Shown: positions 28,549-38,552 of the stretch, in pieces
How the letters are laid out: each line of letters begins with the position of its first letter
How positions within the stretch are numbered: the first letter of the stretch is position 1
Assembly (NCBI GenBank): GCA_004375895.1
Contig: SOJW01000059.1
Coordinates: forward strand, 1-64,000
Length of the DNA: 64,000 nt
Source: Candidatus Stahliibacteriota bacterium
GTDB taxonomy: Bacteria > Hydrothermota > Tepidihabitantia > B3-TA06
Direction: 5' to 3'
The notes under the pieces: generated by a model
The model's input: the letters and a program-made list of their open reading frames with translations, nothing else
What the model was told of the DNA's origin: nothing
Database searches by the model: none
Program-made: the position numbers and the translations under genes

Positions 28549-29346
28549 TCACTCCAGGGTTACTACGAATATCACGTCGGTTTTACGCTGGAGCCTGTAG
28601 GAGGGCTTGAATCGCCACTGAAGCATGGCTTTCTCAAGTTCCGAATCCCAGGCAGTTCTCCCGCTTGATTGGATAACCGTGACATCCTCGATTAGACCTT
28701 TATCGTTCACCACTATCGCAAAACGTGCGGTGACATAGGCGATGCCCTTCTCCTTCATGTTTTCTTCAAGATCAGGCATGACGTGGCTCTCCAGATCGTT
28801 AAACCCTAAATCTCCTGAGAGGGTGAAGTTGATGCCCATTGGAGCGGTGCTGTCACGAGGAGGAGGCATTTTCGCCTGGTTAGCCAGGATCTCATCCACC
28901 GAGGTGAAGGCGGCTGGGTGGAAGTCTTCTCGTCCCTTAGCTTTGATAATGGAGGTGCCGCCCTTCCCTGGTTTGCGCGCTATGTAGCGGAACTCGACCG
29001 TATCCCGGCGCAGGCTGTCGCGAGATGATCTAAACAACCAGCCGCGTAAGGTCGTGATAATCGTTGTGTCCCATTCAGGGACTTTGCTCTCCTCTAAAAG
29101 CACCGGCTCCTTTACGATCGCTCCTGAGCGATCTATCTGTATAAAAGCAACTGCGCTGAAGGTTCGGGAGGTATCAGCTTTCATCCCTTCTGTTACCGCA
29201 GGGAAGATTGTTGTAATCAGCTCGTCGGATGCGGCATCACCCCAGAGGATGAACCCGCTGCCTTGGGCTCCCCCAAGATAGGGGATAAGCTCACGGGTGC
29301 TGTCCTTCTCAGAACCCATGAGTGTTAATAAAATCAATGCAATCAC
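28549..29346 (-). CDS. TonB C-terminal-domain protein (energy transducer-like)
   Basis: VTARFAIVVNDKGLIEDVTVIQSSGRTAWDSELEKAMLQWRFKPS. Confidence 0.75.
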   Translation of the reverse strand: MIALILLTLMGSEKDSTRELIPYLGGAQGSGFILWGDAASDELITTIFPAVTEGMKADTSRTFSAVAFIQIDRSGAIVKEPVLLEESKVPEWDTTIITTLRGWLFRSSRDSLRRDTVEFRYIARKPGKGGTSIIKAKGREDFHPAAFTSVDEILANQAKMPPPRDSTAPMGINFTLSGDLGFNDLESHVMPDLEENMKEKGIAYVTARFAIVVNDKGLIEDVTVIQSSGRTAWDSELEKAMLQWRFKPSYRLQRKTDVIFVVTLE

Positions 29347-29352
29347 GATGGA

Positions 29353-29381
29353 ATAATAACGTCCTTAGCCCCTTCTGTCAA
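29353..29381 (-). promoter_or_regulatory. Promoter TTGACA-N17-TATTAT, -10 ends 6 nt before GTG 29346
   Basis: Reverse-complement hexamers. Confidence 0.7.
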
Positions 29382-29418
29382 GTGCGAGGGAATCTTCTAT
29401 CCTCATGGTTGGGTAAGT

Positions 29419-29447
29419 TTGACATAGCTGGGGGTATTGACTAGAAT
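29419..29447 (+). promoter_or_regulatory. Promoter TTGACA-N17-TAGAAT, -10 ends 6 nt before recJ ATG 29454
   Basis: Hexamers and spacing. Confidence 0.75.
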
Positions 29448-29453
29448 TCATTG

Positions 29454-31196
29454 ATGTCCCCATCTATCTACAAGACACGGCGCTGGATCAGTGAGTCTGT
29501 GGACGATCGGCTGGTGAGAGATTTTGCTTCCCACCAGGGTATTCCATATCTGCCTGCATTGGTTTTGTGGAAGCGCGGCTACAGGGATGAGGATGCGGTT
29601 ACTAGGTTTCTGAATCCATCTTTAGAGCATCTGCACGATCCCTTTGGGTTGCCCGATATGGAGCGAGGGGTTGAGAGATTGCTTGATGCGCGGCGCAGGC
29701 AAGAGAAGGTTCTTGTCCACGGTGACTACGACGTTGACGGTGTTACAGGGACTGCCCTTCTGGTGCGTGGACTTGCCAGGTTAGGGATCGGGGCTGATTT
29801 CTATCTTCCTCACCGGATGCGCGAGGGCTACGGGCTCTCTGCCAAGGCGATAGATGCAGCCAAAGAACACCAGACATCGGTGATTCTCACGGTGGACTGT
29901 GGTATCACGGCGATCGAGGAAGCACTGCTGGCAAAAGAGGCCGGGATCGATCTTGTGATCACCGATCATCACGAGCCCGGCGAGGAATGGCCCGAAGCCC
30001 TTGCTGTGGTTGATCCCAAGAGAGCGGACTCAACCTATCCCTTTGCAGAGCTTGCCGGAGTCGGGGTAGCCTACAAGCTACTTGAAGCACTTTCCCGGCG
30101 TCTTGGCGAGTCCTTGGAGCCGCTTCAAGCCGATCTCGATCTTGTTGCCATTGGCACCATCGCCGATGTCGCTCCTTTGATCGACGAGAATCGGGTCTTT
30201 GCAAGCTTCGGACTCCAACATATCCCAAAAACCGATAAGGTGGGTGTTAAAGCGCTTCTTGACGTCTCCAGACTTTCCGGTAAGCCTATAGCCGCATCCA
30301 ACGTTGCCTTCGGCCTGGCACCTCGCTTGAACGCCTCAGGCCGTATGGCCGATTCAAAGCAGGCTCTTAAGCTTTTGCTTTCAACCGACCTGGAAGAGGC
30401 AAGGAGCCTGGCCGTAAAGCTTGATCAACACAACCGCAACCGCAGACAGACCGAGGATTTGATCCTTGAAGAGGCTCGGATTCTCGCCGAACACCAGATC
30501 AGGGAAACTGATCCACGCGTGCTTGTTTGCTATCGTCCCAACTGGCATGAGGGTGTCATCGGGATAGTCGCCTCTCGTCTGGTGGATGATTTCTACCGAC
30601 CAACCATCATGTTTGCGGAAAAAGAAGGTAGGCTTAAGGGATCAGCTAGAAGTGTACATGGATTTCACCTTTATGATGCCCTGGTTGCGGTGCGCGAGCA
30701 TCTGGTTACCTTCGGCGGGCACGAGGCCGCGGCAGGGCTGGTTCTGGAAAAGGCAAAACTTGCCCGCTTCACCCAGGCGATAAACGAACATGCCATGGGT
30801 TACCCTTCGGAGGTTTTCGAACCAAGGCTCTATCTTGAGGCCGAGGTCCAGCTTGACGATCTTGATGCTGAAACCACCGCCTGTTTCGAGCGCTTTCGTC
30901 CTTTCGGTGTGGGTAATCCTGGGCCTTCTTTTGCCACTCGTGGGCTGGAGGTGGTTGGGACTCCACGGGTGTTTGGGCGTAACCATCTCAAGTTTACCGT
31001 GCGCAAGGACAAAACCACCATGCCCGTTCTTGCGTTCGGTAAATCCGACCTTATCCTTAAGCTCGAGGCAGGACGCAAGGAAGCAGTGGATCTTGCCTAC
31101 CGGATCGCTGAAGATAGTTACTGGGGAAAGAAAAGAATGCAGCTTATAGCTCAAGACCTCAAGCTACGTTACGAGCCGGAGGATTTTGATGCCTGA
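29454..31196 (+). CDS. recJ: Single-stranded-DNA-specific exonuclease RecJ
   Basis: VLVHGDYDVDGVTGTALL, TVDCGI, VITDHHEPG, ASGRMADS, GGHEAAAG. Confidence 0.95.
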   Translation: MSPSIYKTRRWISESVDDRLVRDFASHQGIPYLPALVLWKRGYRDEDAVTRFLNPSLEHLHDPFGLPDMERGVERLLDARRRQEKVLVHGDYDVDGVTGTALLVRGLARLGIGADFYLPHRMREGYGLSAKAIDAAKEHQTSVILTVDCGITAIEEALLAKEAGIDLVITDHHEPGEEWPEALAVVDPKRADSTYPFAELAGVGVAYKLLEALSRRLGESLEPLQADLDLVAIGTIADVAPLIDENRVFASFGLQHIPKTDKVGVKALLDVSRLSGKPIAASNVAFGLAPRLNASGRMADSKQALKLLLSTDLEEARSLAVKLDQHNRNRRQTEDLILEEARILAEHQIRETDPRVLVCYRPNWHEGVIGIVASRLVDDFYRPTIMFAEKEGRLKGSARSVHGFHLYDALVAVREHLVTFGGHEAAAGLVLEKAKLARFTQAINEHAMGYPSEVFEPRLYLEAEVQLDDLDAETTACFERFRPFGVGNPGPSFATRGLEVVGTPRVFGRNHLKFTVRKDKTTMPVLAFGKSDLILKLEAGRKEAVDLAYRIAEDSYWGKKRMQLIAQDLKLRYEPEDFDA

Positions 31197-31911
31197 GAAG
31201 GCGTGGCGTTTGATCTTGAAGGACGGATTGAGGTTCTACCTTCTTGATCCTTCACCGGACGTAAAACTTTTGTTCACGACGCGCCGGAGCAGAGACAACG
31301 ACCCGGATCATAACCTTGATGTGAGAAACCAGCTTGTGCCTTTCAGATTGGATGGCTCTCTTGTTACCATGAATCAGACCCATTCCAATAGCGTAGTTCA
31401 TGTGGATGGCCCTGGCGAGATCAAGGCTGATGGATGTTTTACCACCCAGGAAAACCTTGCACTCTCGGTCCGGGTTGCGGATTGTGTGCCAATCTTCGTA
31501 TGGAGCGAGAAGAGATCACTGATCGGGGTGATGCATGCCGGTCGGCGAGGGACGCTTTCAAAGATAGCCCTGCGGTTCGTTGAGAAGATCCAGAAGGAGG
31601 GCATATCTTCCCATCGTCTACGCTACTCACTTGGTCCTTCAATCGGTAAGTGCTGTTATGAGGTTGGTGAGGACGTTTTGAGTGAATTCAGAGAAGCCTG
31701 GCCCGAAGCTATGGGGTTTTTCTCAAGAAAGAAAGAAGGGGTCTATCTTGATCTTAGGGCGGCGAACCGGTTCCTCTTGAGGTCAGTTGGAGCGGTTGAA
31801 GGTGCGTCTTTGGATCTTTGCACCTACTGCAATTCGAAGCGGTTCTACTCTCACCGCCGCGAACATGGAGCCGGCCGTAACTGGGGCATCATCGTCCGCC
31901 GATCGAGCTAA
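31189..31911 (+). CDS. pgeF: PgeF/YfiH-family (laccase-domain) protein
   Basis: NQTHSNSVVHVDG, ADGCFTTQENLALSVRVADCVPIF, VMHAGRRG, GPSIGKCCYEVG. Confidence 0.9.
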   Translation: MPEKAWRLILKDGLRFYLLDPSPDVKLLFTTRRSRDNDPDHNLDVRNQLVPFRLDGSLVTMNQTHSNSVVHVDGPGEIKADGCFTTQENLALSVRVADCVPIFVWSEKRSLIGVMHAGRRGTLSKIALRFVEKIQKEGISSHRLRYSLGPSIGKCCYEVGEDVLSEFREAWPEAMGFFSRKKEGVYLDLRAANRFLLRSVGAVEGASLDLCTYCNSKRFYSHRREHGAGRNWGIIVRRSS

Positions 31912-31923
31912 TGATCAATCTTG

Positions 31924-31951
31924 TTGACATCCGTTCCGCTTTCCCTATCCT
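31924..31951 (+). promoter_or_regulatory. Promoter TTGACA-N16-TATCCT, -10 ends 6 nt before ATG 31958
   Basis: Hexamers and spacing. Confidence 0.75.
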
Positions 31952-31957
31952 CGACCT

Positions 31958-32575
31958 ATGACACCCAACCGAGGGCTGCTTTCGCGAATCTCACCGGTGA
32001 TGCTTATCGCTGTCACGATTTTGTTTATAACCATCGTGCCCTTTTTATCCCGGTGGGAGGAGTTTGCCGGAGCCGGTGCGCTCTGCGTCGTGCTTGCATT
32101 TTTAGGCCGCGCAGGATGGCGATTCTGGGGAAGATACCTCAAGATATCACTTCCCCTGATCGTCCTCAGCGTTTTCTTCAACTGGTTTCTCAACCGCTCC
32201 CAGGGTGCAGACGCGGTTTGGACTGCGTCAATAATAGGCGCTCGTTTCGCTTTGGCGCTTTTCTTCTCCTTGCTCCTCGTTTACGTCTGTACCCGCGAAG
32301 AGCTGGTCTGGGGTCTGGCCAGGCTCTCTGAGAAGCTTTTTCGCCGCCCCGTCATCGGTGAAGTTCTTGCTTTGGCGCTTCTCTCCATACCGTTCTTTCT
32401 TGAGTCTTTATCCAAGGTCAGGAGATGGAAGGAGATTCCCGAAGCCGTCGCGGGTGTCTTCGGGGATGCACAGGGTATCGTTACCCATCCTATCGAGATC
32501 AAAGGCAAGCAGCCCGGATGGGTGCTGTTTTCAGCGAGTGTGGTTCTTCTGGCTGTAGCCGTGGTGGTAAGATGA
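31958..32575 (+). CDS. Integral membrane protein, CbiQ/ECF T-component-like
   Basis: Multiple TM helices; weak resemblance only. Confidence 0.45.
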   Translation: MTPNRGLLSRISPVMLIAVTILFITIVPFLSRWEEFAGAGALCVVLAFLGRAGWRFWGRYLKISLPLIVLSVFFNWFLNRSQGADAVWTASIIGARFALALFFSLLLVYVCTREELVWGLARLSEKLFRRPVIGEVLALALLSIPFFLESLSKVRRWKEIPEAVAGVFGDAQGIVTHPIEIKGKQPGWVLFSASVVLLAVAVVVR

Positions 32576-33300
32576 GGCTTGCGGCTGTTATAGAATACGA
32601 CGGCACAAACCTCTTCGGCTGGCAGATTCAGCCGGAGCGGGTAACGGTGCAGGGCGAGATCGAGAACGCCCTTAAGCAGATCACAGGAGAAGAGATTCGA
32701 ATAACCGGCGCCGGACGCACCGATGCCGGGGTACACGCCCTGGCTCAGGTGGCGTCTTTCGATTACAAGGAATCTCTTCCTCCTGATCGCCTCCAGATAG
32801 CATTGAACTCGGTTTTACCCAGATCGATCTTCATCAAATCTATTGAGGAGGTTTCGGATTCCTTTGATGCGAAGCGGGATGCTGCATCTAAACTCTATCG
32901 CTACCGTATCATCCGTGCTCGCTCGCCTTTGCGGAGAGCCGCCGCCTGGGAGTATCACTACCCTCTGGATATATCCAGGATGCGAGCCGCGGCCGATCTC
33001 TTGGTCGGGACACACGACTACGCGGCACTCTGTGAGGTCGAGGATCCACGCCCTTCTATCACCGTAGACTCAGTGGATATCAGGGAGGAGGGCGATGAGA
33101 TAATCATAGAGGTGAAGGGGAGATCCTTCCTTTACAAGATGGTTCGAAGGATGGTGGGTGTTATGACCGAGTGTGGACGCGGTATGATAGAACCGCAAAC
33201 TGTCCTGAAGTTACTCAACCGCGCCAAGCCGGTGCAGACCATCACAGCTCCTGCAAACGGCCTGGTGCTTGTGAAAGTAGTCTATCCTAAGGAGGCGTAA
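32572..33300 (+). CDS. truA: tRNA pseudouridine synthase A
   Basis: IEYDGTNLFGWQIQPE, GAGRTDAGVHALAQ; start trimmed from the track ORF. Confidence 0.95.
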   Translation: MRLAAVIEYDGTNLFGWQIQPERVTVQGEIENALKQITGEEIRITGAGRTDAGVHALAQVASFDYKESLPPDRLQIALNSVLPRSIFIKSIEEVSDSFDAKRDAASKLYRYRIIRARSPLRRAAAWEYHYPLDISRMRAAADLLVGTHDYAALCEVEDPRPSITVDSVDIREEGDEIIIEVKGRSFLYKMVRRMVGVMTECGRGMIEPQTVLKLLNRAKPVQTITAPANGLVLVKVVYPKEA

Positions 33301-33959
33301 TGGAACTTTACCTTGACACAGGAAACATAGACGAGATAAAAGAGATAGCCGGTTGGGGGGTGGTTGATGGGGTAACCACCAACCCTACGTTGCTTTCCAG
33401 GGAGCGCGACCGCGGCGACTACCGCGCGTTACTTAAAGAGATATGTGACGTGGTTCAGGGCCCTGTATCCGCAGAGGTCACCGCTCTCGATGCCGAAGGT
33501 ATGGTGAGGCAGGCACAATCACTTTCAAAGATATCAGAACACATAGTGGTCAAGATCCCCTGCATCCCTGAAGGACTTAAGGCGACAGGTGTGCTCTTCG
33601 AGGAAGGAATCCACGTGAACATGACCCTTACCTTCTCTCCGCTTCAGGCGATCCTTGCAGCCAACGCCGGTGCCGCATACGTTTCGCCTTTTGTGGGTCG
33701 CCTCGACGACATAGGCCATGAGGGCATCAATCAGGTGGCTCGCATAAGAGAGATATTTGACAACTACGGCATCGATACCCAGATCATCTTTGCCAGCACC
33801 CGTCATCCCGAGCACGTGATGCAAGCGGCACTGATCGGTGCGGATATCTGCACCATGCCTGCCAGGGTTTTCCGTCAGATGGTAAAGCACCCACTAACCG
33901 ACATCGGTCTCAAACGGTTTCTAGATGACTGGGAGAAGACCGGTTTCTCGATAGAGTGA
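33300..33959 (+). CDS. fsa: Transaldolase / fructose-6-phosphate aldolase-like
   Basis: MELYLDTGNIDEIKEIAGWGVVDGVTTNPTLLSRE; VVKIPC; NMTLTFSPLQA. Confidence 0.9.
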   Translation: MELYLDTGNIDEIKEIAGWGVVDGVTTNPTLLSRERDRGDYRALLKEICDVVQGPVSAEVTALDAEGMVRQAQSLSKISEHIVVKIPCIPEGLKATGVLFEEGIHVNMTLTFSPLQAILAANAGAAYVSPFVGRLDDIGHEGINQVARIREIFDNYGIDTQIIFASTRHPEHVMQAALIGADICTMPARVFRQMVKHPLTDIGLKRFLDDWEKTGFSIE

Positions 33960-33984
33960 TTTTGCCCGAAGGCAAAATCACTCT
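33953..33984 (+). promoter_or_regulatory. 14-bp perfect-stem hairpin (CGAA loop) spanning the fsa stop codon
   Basis: AGAGTGATTTTGCC-CGAA-GGCAAAATCACTCT; no T-tract follows. Confidence 0.85.
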
Positions 33985-34005
33985 AAATATCTTGAGGAGA
34001 ACAGG

Positions 34006-35193
34006 TTGAGAAGGGTGCTTTCCATATCTCCCTGGCCGTCAGTATGGTCACAGGGTGAAGGCGGGGGATCGCCCTCAGAGAGCTACGCTATCCAGGCTTT
34101 ATGCAGGGCAGGTTTCAAGGTAACCCATCTCTCGCCTGCCGCACGAGCTCTGCCTGTAAAGGAGGAACGGGAAGGTATCCTTTTTGTTCGAATCAAGGCT
34201 TCCTTCGAGCGTCTTCGGCCGCTGCTTAAAACCGGCATTGCCATTTCCTATCGCTTGCCTGCCATCGTCCAGTGGTCGAATTCGGTTTCTCGCTGGCTCA
34301 AGAGATCGGGCGGACGTTTCGATCTTGTCTTAGGTCACTCATCCGAGACCGTCTACGCCATGCGCCGCGCAGCCTCATATCTAGGCACACCTGCAATCTC
34401 CCGTCTCTACGGCATTAGCGTGCCGATCGATCGACTTCGTAGAGGTTTACGTCGCGAGCTGTGCTTCGACCTCATCTCACTTTTGCGTCATCCGCCGGAT
34501 CACCTCGTGATTACCGACGACGGAACCTGCGGCGATGAGGCGGCCGGGATATTCGGGATTGAACCGGAACGTTACCATTTCCTCCGTAACGGCTATGATC
34601 CCTCCCTTTTATCAATGAGGTGTGAGGAATCCTCTCCTGCCTATGTACTTACCGCCTGTCGCCTAGTTGACTGGAAGCGGGTTGATAGGGTTATACGTAT
34701 CGCGGCCTTATGCAAAGAATCACTCCCTGAACTTCAATTCTTCATCCTTGGAGAGGGACCTCTGAGATCATCCATTGAAAAACTCATAGATAGATTGGGT
34801 GTTTCATCAACCGTTCATCTTACAGGAATGCTACCTAGATATAGGATGTATGATCTCATGTCAGGTGCGAGCGTTGTTCTTGCCACTCAGGAACTCTCCA
34901 ATCTGAACAACACCGTGCTTGAAGCGATGGTCCTTGGCAAGCCGGTCGTTGTCCTGGACGCAGGCTGCACCCGCAAGTTTATCCGTCACGGCCAGACCGG
35001 GCTGCTCTATAAACCCTATGACCTCGAAGGCGCGGCGCGAGGGATCGAGCGGCTCATGCGCGAGAAATCCTTCAGAAAAGACCTGGGCAGACGGGCAAAA
35101 GAATTCTCCCGTAGGATTCTTCTAACCTGGCCCGAAAGGCTAAACCAGGAGGTTGCTATCTACCGGCGATTTATCAGTTCTTCCTCGGTATAA
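34006..35193 (+). CDS. GT4-type glycosyltransferase
   Basis: FILGEGPLRSSIEKLIDRLGVSSTVHLTGMLPRYRMYDLMSGASVVLATQELSNLNNTVLEAMVLGKPVV. Confidence 0.88.
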   Translation: MRRVLSISPWPSVWSQGEGGGSPSESYAIQALCRAGFKVTHLSPAARALPVKEEREGILFVRIKASFERLRPLLKTGIAISYRLPAIVQWSNSVSRWLKRSGGRFDLVLGHSSETVYAMRRAASYLGTPAISRLYGISVPIDRLRRGLRRELCFDLISLLRHPPDHLVITDDGTCGDEAAGIFGIEPERYHFLRNGYDPSLLSMRCEESSPAYVLTACRLVDWKRVDRVIRIAALCKESLPELQFFILGEGPLRSSIEKLIDRLGVSSTVHLTGMLPRYRMYDLMSGASVVLATQELSNLNNTVLEAMVLGKPVVVLDAGCTRKFIRHGQTGLLYKPYDLEGAARGIERLMREKSFRKDLGRRAKEFSRRILLTWPERLNQEVAIYRRFISSSSV

Positions 35194-35207
35194 GCCGAGA
35201 CTCCGGT

Positions 35208-36506
35208 TTAGGGTTTAAAGAAAGACTTGAGGCGTCTTAACAGAAAGCGGAAATCCTCTCCAGAGGGCAGCAGTAGCCCTCTTATACTTATTCCAGTCTG
35301 CTTTTTAAGGAATACGACATAGTAAAGAGCCATCGCGATGCTGGCGGCGTCGAAGGCGATAACGGTAGCCCAAGCTCCTAGGTGAGGAATGAGTAAAAGG
35401 TTCCCCGCCGCATTTAACGTAAGTCCCAATGCGCCTGCTCCAAAAACATGCCAGGGCTTGCCCCAGCTTGCGATTATGAATGAGGCGTAAAGCTGAGGCA
35501 GGGCGTAGATCACCACGCCGGGTAGAAGCCCCCAGAGATATGGAACGCTTGGAGTAAACTTTTCGGTAAACAGGGCGGGGATAAGCCAGGGGGCGATCAA
35601 AGCTACAATCCCAGAGAGCACAAGCAGAGAAAAAATCGACAGCCTTACGATTCTTGCAGTGAACTCCTCTTTGCCCCGTTCCCCTACCACCGCTCCGTAA
35701 AGGGCAAAGGAGAGCGCCTGGGGTAGAAGAAGCAGGAGGTTGGCAAAGGTTTGTGCCTGTGCGTAGAGACCGGTTTCCTCCACCGATCTAAGCATCTTGA
35801 GAATCAGCACCCCTATCTGCCGGTTGGCTTGGGTGGTAAGCGAGGCCAAGAAAACCGCCACTCCGAATCCTACCGCTCTGCTGAGAAACGAGAGGTCTAT
35901 CTTGGCACCGATAATCCCTACTTCTCTAAAGGCAAAGACGGTTACAAGGATTGCGTTCAGAGCCTGAGCGATCATATATGCGAAGGCAAACCCCTCTATC
36001 GTCGGCCACAGGGAATAAAGGAAAAGCGTCGCCAGGATGGTTCTTAAGAGATCCGAAGCCACTCGTCCAAGATTTATGAGACCGAGTCGGTTGCGTCCCA
36101 GAAGACCGCTGTGGGATATGTTGTAGATAACGGTGAAGAAGACGCCGCCCGCAAAGAACAGGCGGGTTAGCGAGGTGGCTTCCGGGATTACATACTCAAG
36201 TGCCAGGAGTATACCCAGGGACGCCAGAGCGCCTGATATGATAGCAAACAGAAAAGAGGTCAGGAGTACATCCTTCGCCCTGAAAGGTTTCTTGTCCAGG
36301 AAGTAGGCTGCGGAGTGATCGAGGCCGAGCGAGGCTATGGTTATTGCGATGGTCGCCGCCGACAGGGCCGGTGCTATTACTCCCTTGCCGGCCGGGCCTA
36401 AGACACGAGCCAGGATCAGGTTCACGATGAAACCTAAACACGTGCTGAATCCCATTGTCAGGAACGTTCCTGTGGCTTTGGCCAGGAAACCGCCTTTGCG
36501 TTTCAT
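35208..36506 (-). CDS. Oligosaccharide flippase (Wzx/MATE-like)
   Basis: 12-14 TM pattern; LARVLGPAGKGVIA. Confidence 0.8.
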   Translation of the reverse strand: MKRKGGFLAKATGTFLTMGFSTCLGFIVNLILARVLGPAGKGVIAPALSAATIAITIASLGLDHSAAYFLDKKPFRAKDVLLTSFLFAIISGALASLGILLALEYVIPEATSLTRLFFAGGVFFTVIYNISHSGLLGRNRLGLINLGRVASDLLRTILATLFLYSLWPTIEGFAFAYMIAQALNAILVTVFAFREVGIIGAKIDLSFLSRAVGFGVAVFLASLTTQANRQIGVLILKMLRSVEETGLYAQAQTFANLLLLLPQALSFALYGAVVGERGKEEFTARIVRLSIFSLLVLSGIVALIAPWLIPALFTEKFTPSVPYLWGLLPGVVIYALPQLYASFIIASWGKPWHVFGAGALGLTLNAAGNLLLIPHLGAWATVIAFDAASIAMALYYVVFLKKQTGISIRGLLLPSGEDFRFLLRRLKSFFKP

Positions 36507-36507
36507 C

Positions 36508-37641
36508 CTACCGGACTCGTTTGGTTAAAAGGCGGTCGTAGTGCTTCTCTAGCGATTGAGTGGTAACCTTAAGATCGTGGAAACGTTCCACGTGCTTGCG
36601 GTTTTTTCGTGCGATTTGGGGCCAGTGGTTCGCGTTATCAAACAGGTTCTTGATAGCGCGGGCAAGATCTGCGGGATCGGCTTCGTTGGCTAGATAGGGG
36701 TAATTCTGGGGTAGGATAAATGGGATGTCGGCATGACGGGTGGCTACGACCGGCAGGCCGCGTGCTTGGGCTTCCAGTATGGTGGTAGGCGCTCCGCCTT
36801 CGGTTTCACCCTTGCTTGATGTCCTGCTTGGGGCGATGAGGAAATCCGCCTGCTTGAGCTCTCTAAGATAGCCTTGGTAATCAAGAAAGCCCAGAAACCT
36901 CACTTTATCCTCAAGTCCTTTCTCTTGAACAAATCTTTCCGCCTTGGCTCTTTCCTGGCCGTCTCCTATCACCCGCAGATCGAGACCGATCCCTTTATTG
37001 CTCAGTATCCCTACCGCTTTGAGAGCATCCATCAGTCCTTTCTTTTCAACCATGCGGCCTGCCCATAGGGCGGTAGGTGGCCTCGTGCTTTTCGTTGCAG
37101 GAGGACGGAAGCCTATCTTGGATACCGGAACCCCGATGCGCTGGAGAGCTACCTTTTCTCGAGGAGCGCCGAGTTTAATGAGTTCCGCCGTCATATGCGG
37201 ACCTTCGACAAGAAACAGGTCTCCCTTCTTCCATAACTTCTGGAACCGATTTCGCCATATTGTCCTTTTAGGGAGCAGGGATACATCCTGGCCGTAGAAG
37301 GTAACCACCATCGGCACGCGCAGGCTTTTTTGCAAAGGCAGGGCGTAGGCCCCCCATGTTCCGAAGTGAGCATGAATCAACGCGACGCCTTCTCTCTTAA
37401 AAAGCTCCGCTGCCAGCTTAAGTGAGCCGTACCGGAATGGCTCGATGAACTGAAGTCCTGGTCTGGAAAGTTCGAGGCCCACATCGTAGTGAACCCCATT
37501 GGAAAGTGGAAATTCATCCAGGTTCCGAGATATCAAAGATATAGCCACCGGTCGGTAGCGTTTTAAGGACGCAAGCTGATGGTGGATGAACGTCTCGGAA
37601 CGTTCAAAGAAACAGTAGTGGAAATGCCCTATCGATATCAT
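36508..37641 (-). CDS. GT4-type glycosyltransferase
   Basis: HAHFGTWGAYALPL; LWAGRMVEKKGLMDALKAVG; EGGAPTTILEAQARGLPVVAT. Confidence 0.88.
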   Translation of the reverse strand: MISIGHFHYCFFERSETFIHHQLASLKRYRPVAISLISRNLDEFPLSNGVHYDVGLELSRPGLQFIEPFRYGSLKLAAELFKREGVALIHAHFGTWGAYALPLQKSLRVPMVVTFYGQDVSLLPKRTIWRNRFQKLWKKGDLFLVEGPHMTAELIKLGAPREKVALQRIGVPVSKIGFRPPATKSTRPPTALWAGRMVEKKGLMDALKAVGILSNKGIGLDLRVIGDGQERAKAERFVQEKGLEDKVRFLGFLDYQGYLRELKQADFLIAPSRTSSKGETEGGAPTTILEAQARGLPVVATRHADIPFILPQNYPYLANEADPADLARAIKNLFDNANHWPQIARKNRKHVERFHDLKVTTQSLEKHYDRLLTKRVR

Positions 37642-38552
37642 TGTCTTGCTCTGCGTAGAAAGTAGGAGGAAAATAAACGGGCAGGTCCTACTATCGTTAT
37701 TTGAGATTCCAGCTCAGCGCCGAATCTCTCTTTGAATTTCGCTACCCCCTCCATTCTAGGGCTTGGTCCGAAGTCGAATTCGGTTATCCCCCGTTTTGCC
37801 GCTTGTTCCATAATCGTCCAGTTCAGGAGTTGATTTGCACCCCGCGCAGAGTCATCGGCCCTTACCGTATGCCAGGATACCGCTCTTTTATGCCCGTAAA
37901 GCACAAGGGATCCTGCCTGGGGTTTCATGTCTTTCCATGCCATAAAGAAACCTGCCGAGTCAGCCGGCACAAGCACCTCGCGTACCCGCTGGAAGAAGTC
38001 TTGTGGATATATCCTTGCAGGTCTGGTTTTCCATCGTTGCAGCGACGCGTTATACATATCCATGTAGGCCTCAAAGTCCTCATCACGCAGGCCGGGGGTT
38101 ACATATACCCCTGCCTTTTGGGCTTTTTTCATTCGATCCCTATGGTGTTTGGACATCTTTTTGTCCTTCTCAGAGATATTAAGAATATGAGTATAGATCT
38201 CTGTTTTTCTGAAGACAGCGTTGATGAATGGAGAGTTTGGCGGAAGGTGGATAAGGAACTTGCCACCTGTTCTACGTAGTAGTTCTTGCCAGTAGGCCTC
38301 GATCGTGGCGGCATCGGGTACTTTAAGAGCGATGGGTCCTGCCGGGACTCCTGGTACGGAAGATTCATATCCGGAGAGCAGCCCTTTGGCCAGTTTGATC
38401 TTACGTAATGGGGTAATGATCCCCTTCCACTCAAAACTTGCGTCCTGGGGTTCTATCTCCTCAGTTACTGCGTGCCAGAGAGGGGAGGCGAAAGCCGTAG
38501 CCCAGGGACAGGCGTCCCAGATTCTTTTCCAGGGTTTGAAATCAACGGGCAT
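37638..38552 (-). CDS. FemAB/GNAT-like acyltransferase
   Basis: ARGANQLLNWTIMEQAAKRGITEFDFGPSPRMEGVAKFKERFGAEL. Confidence 0.75.
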   Translation of the reverse strand: MPVDFKPWKRIWDACPWATAFASPLWHAVTEEIEPQDASFEWKGIITPLRKIKLAKGLLSGYESSVPGVPAGPIALKVPDAATIEAYWQELLRRTGGKFLIHLPPNSPFINAVFRKTEIYTHILNISEKDKKMSKHHRDRMKKAQKAGVYVTPGLRDEDFEAYMDMYNASLQRWKTRPARIYPQDFFQRVREVLVPADSAGFFMAWKDMKPQAGSLVLYGHKRAVSWHTVRADDSARGANQLLNWTIMEQAAKRGITEFDFGPSPRMEGVAKFKERFGAELESQITIVGPARLFSSYFLRRARQ

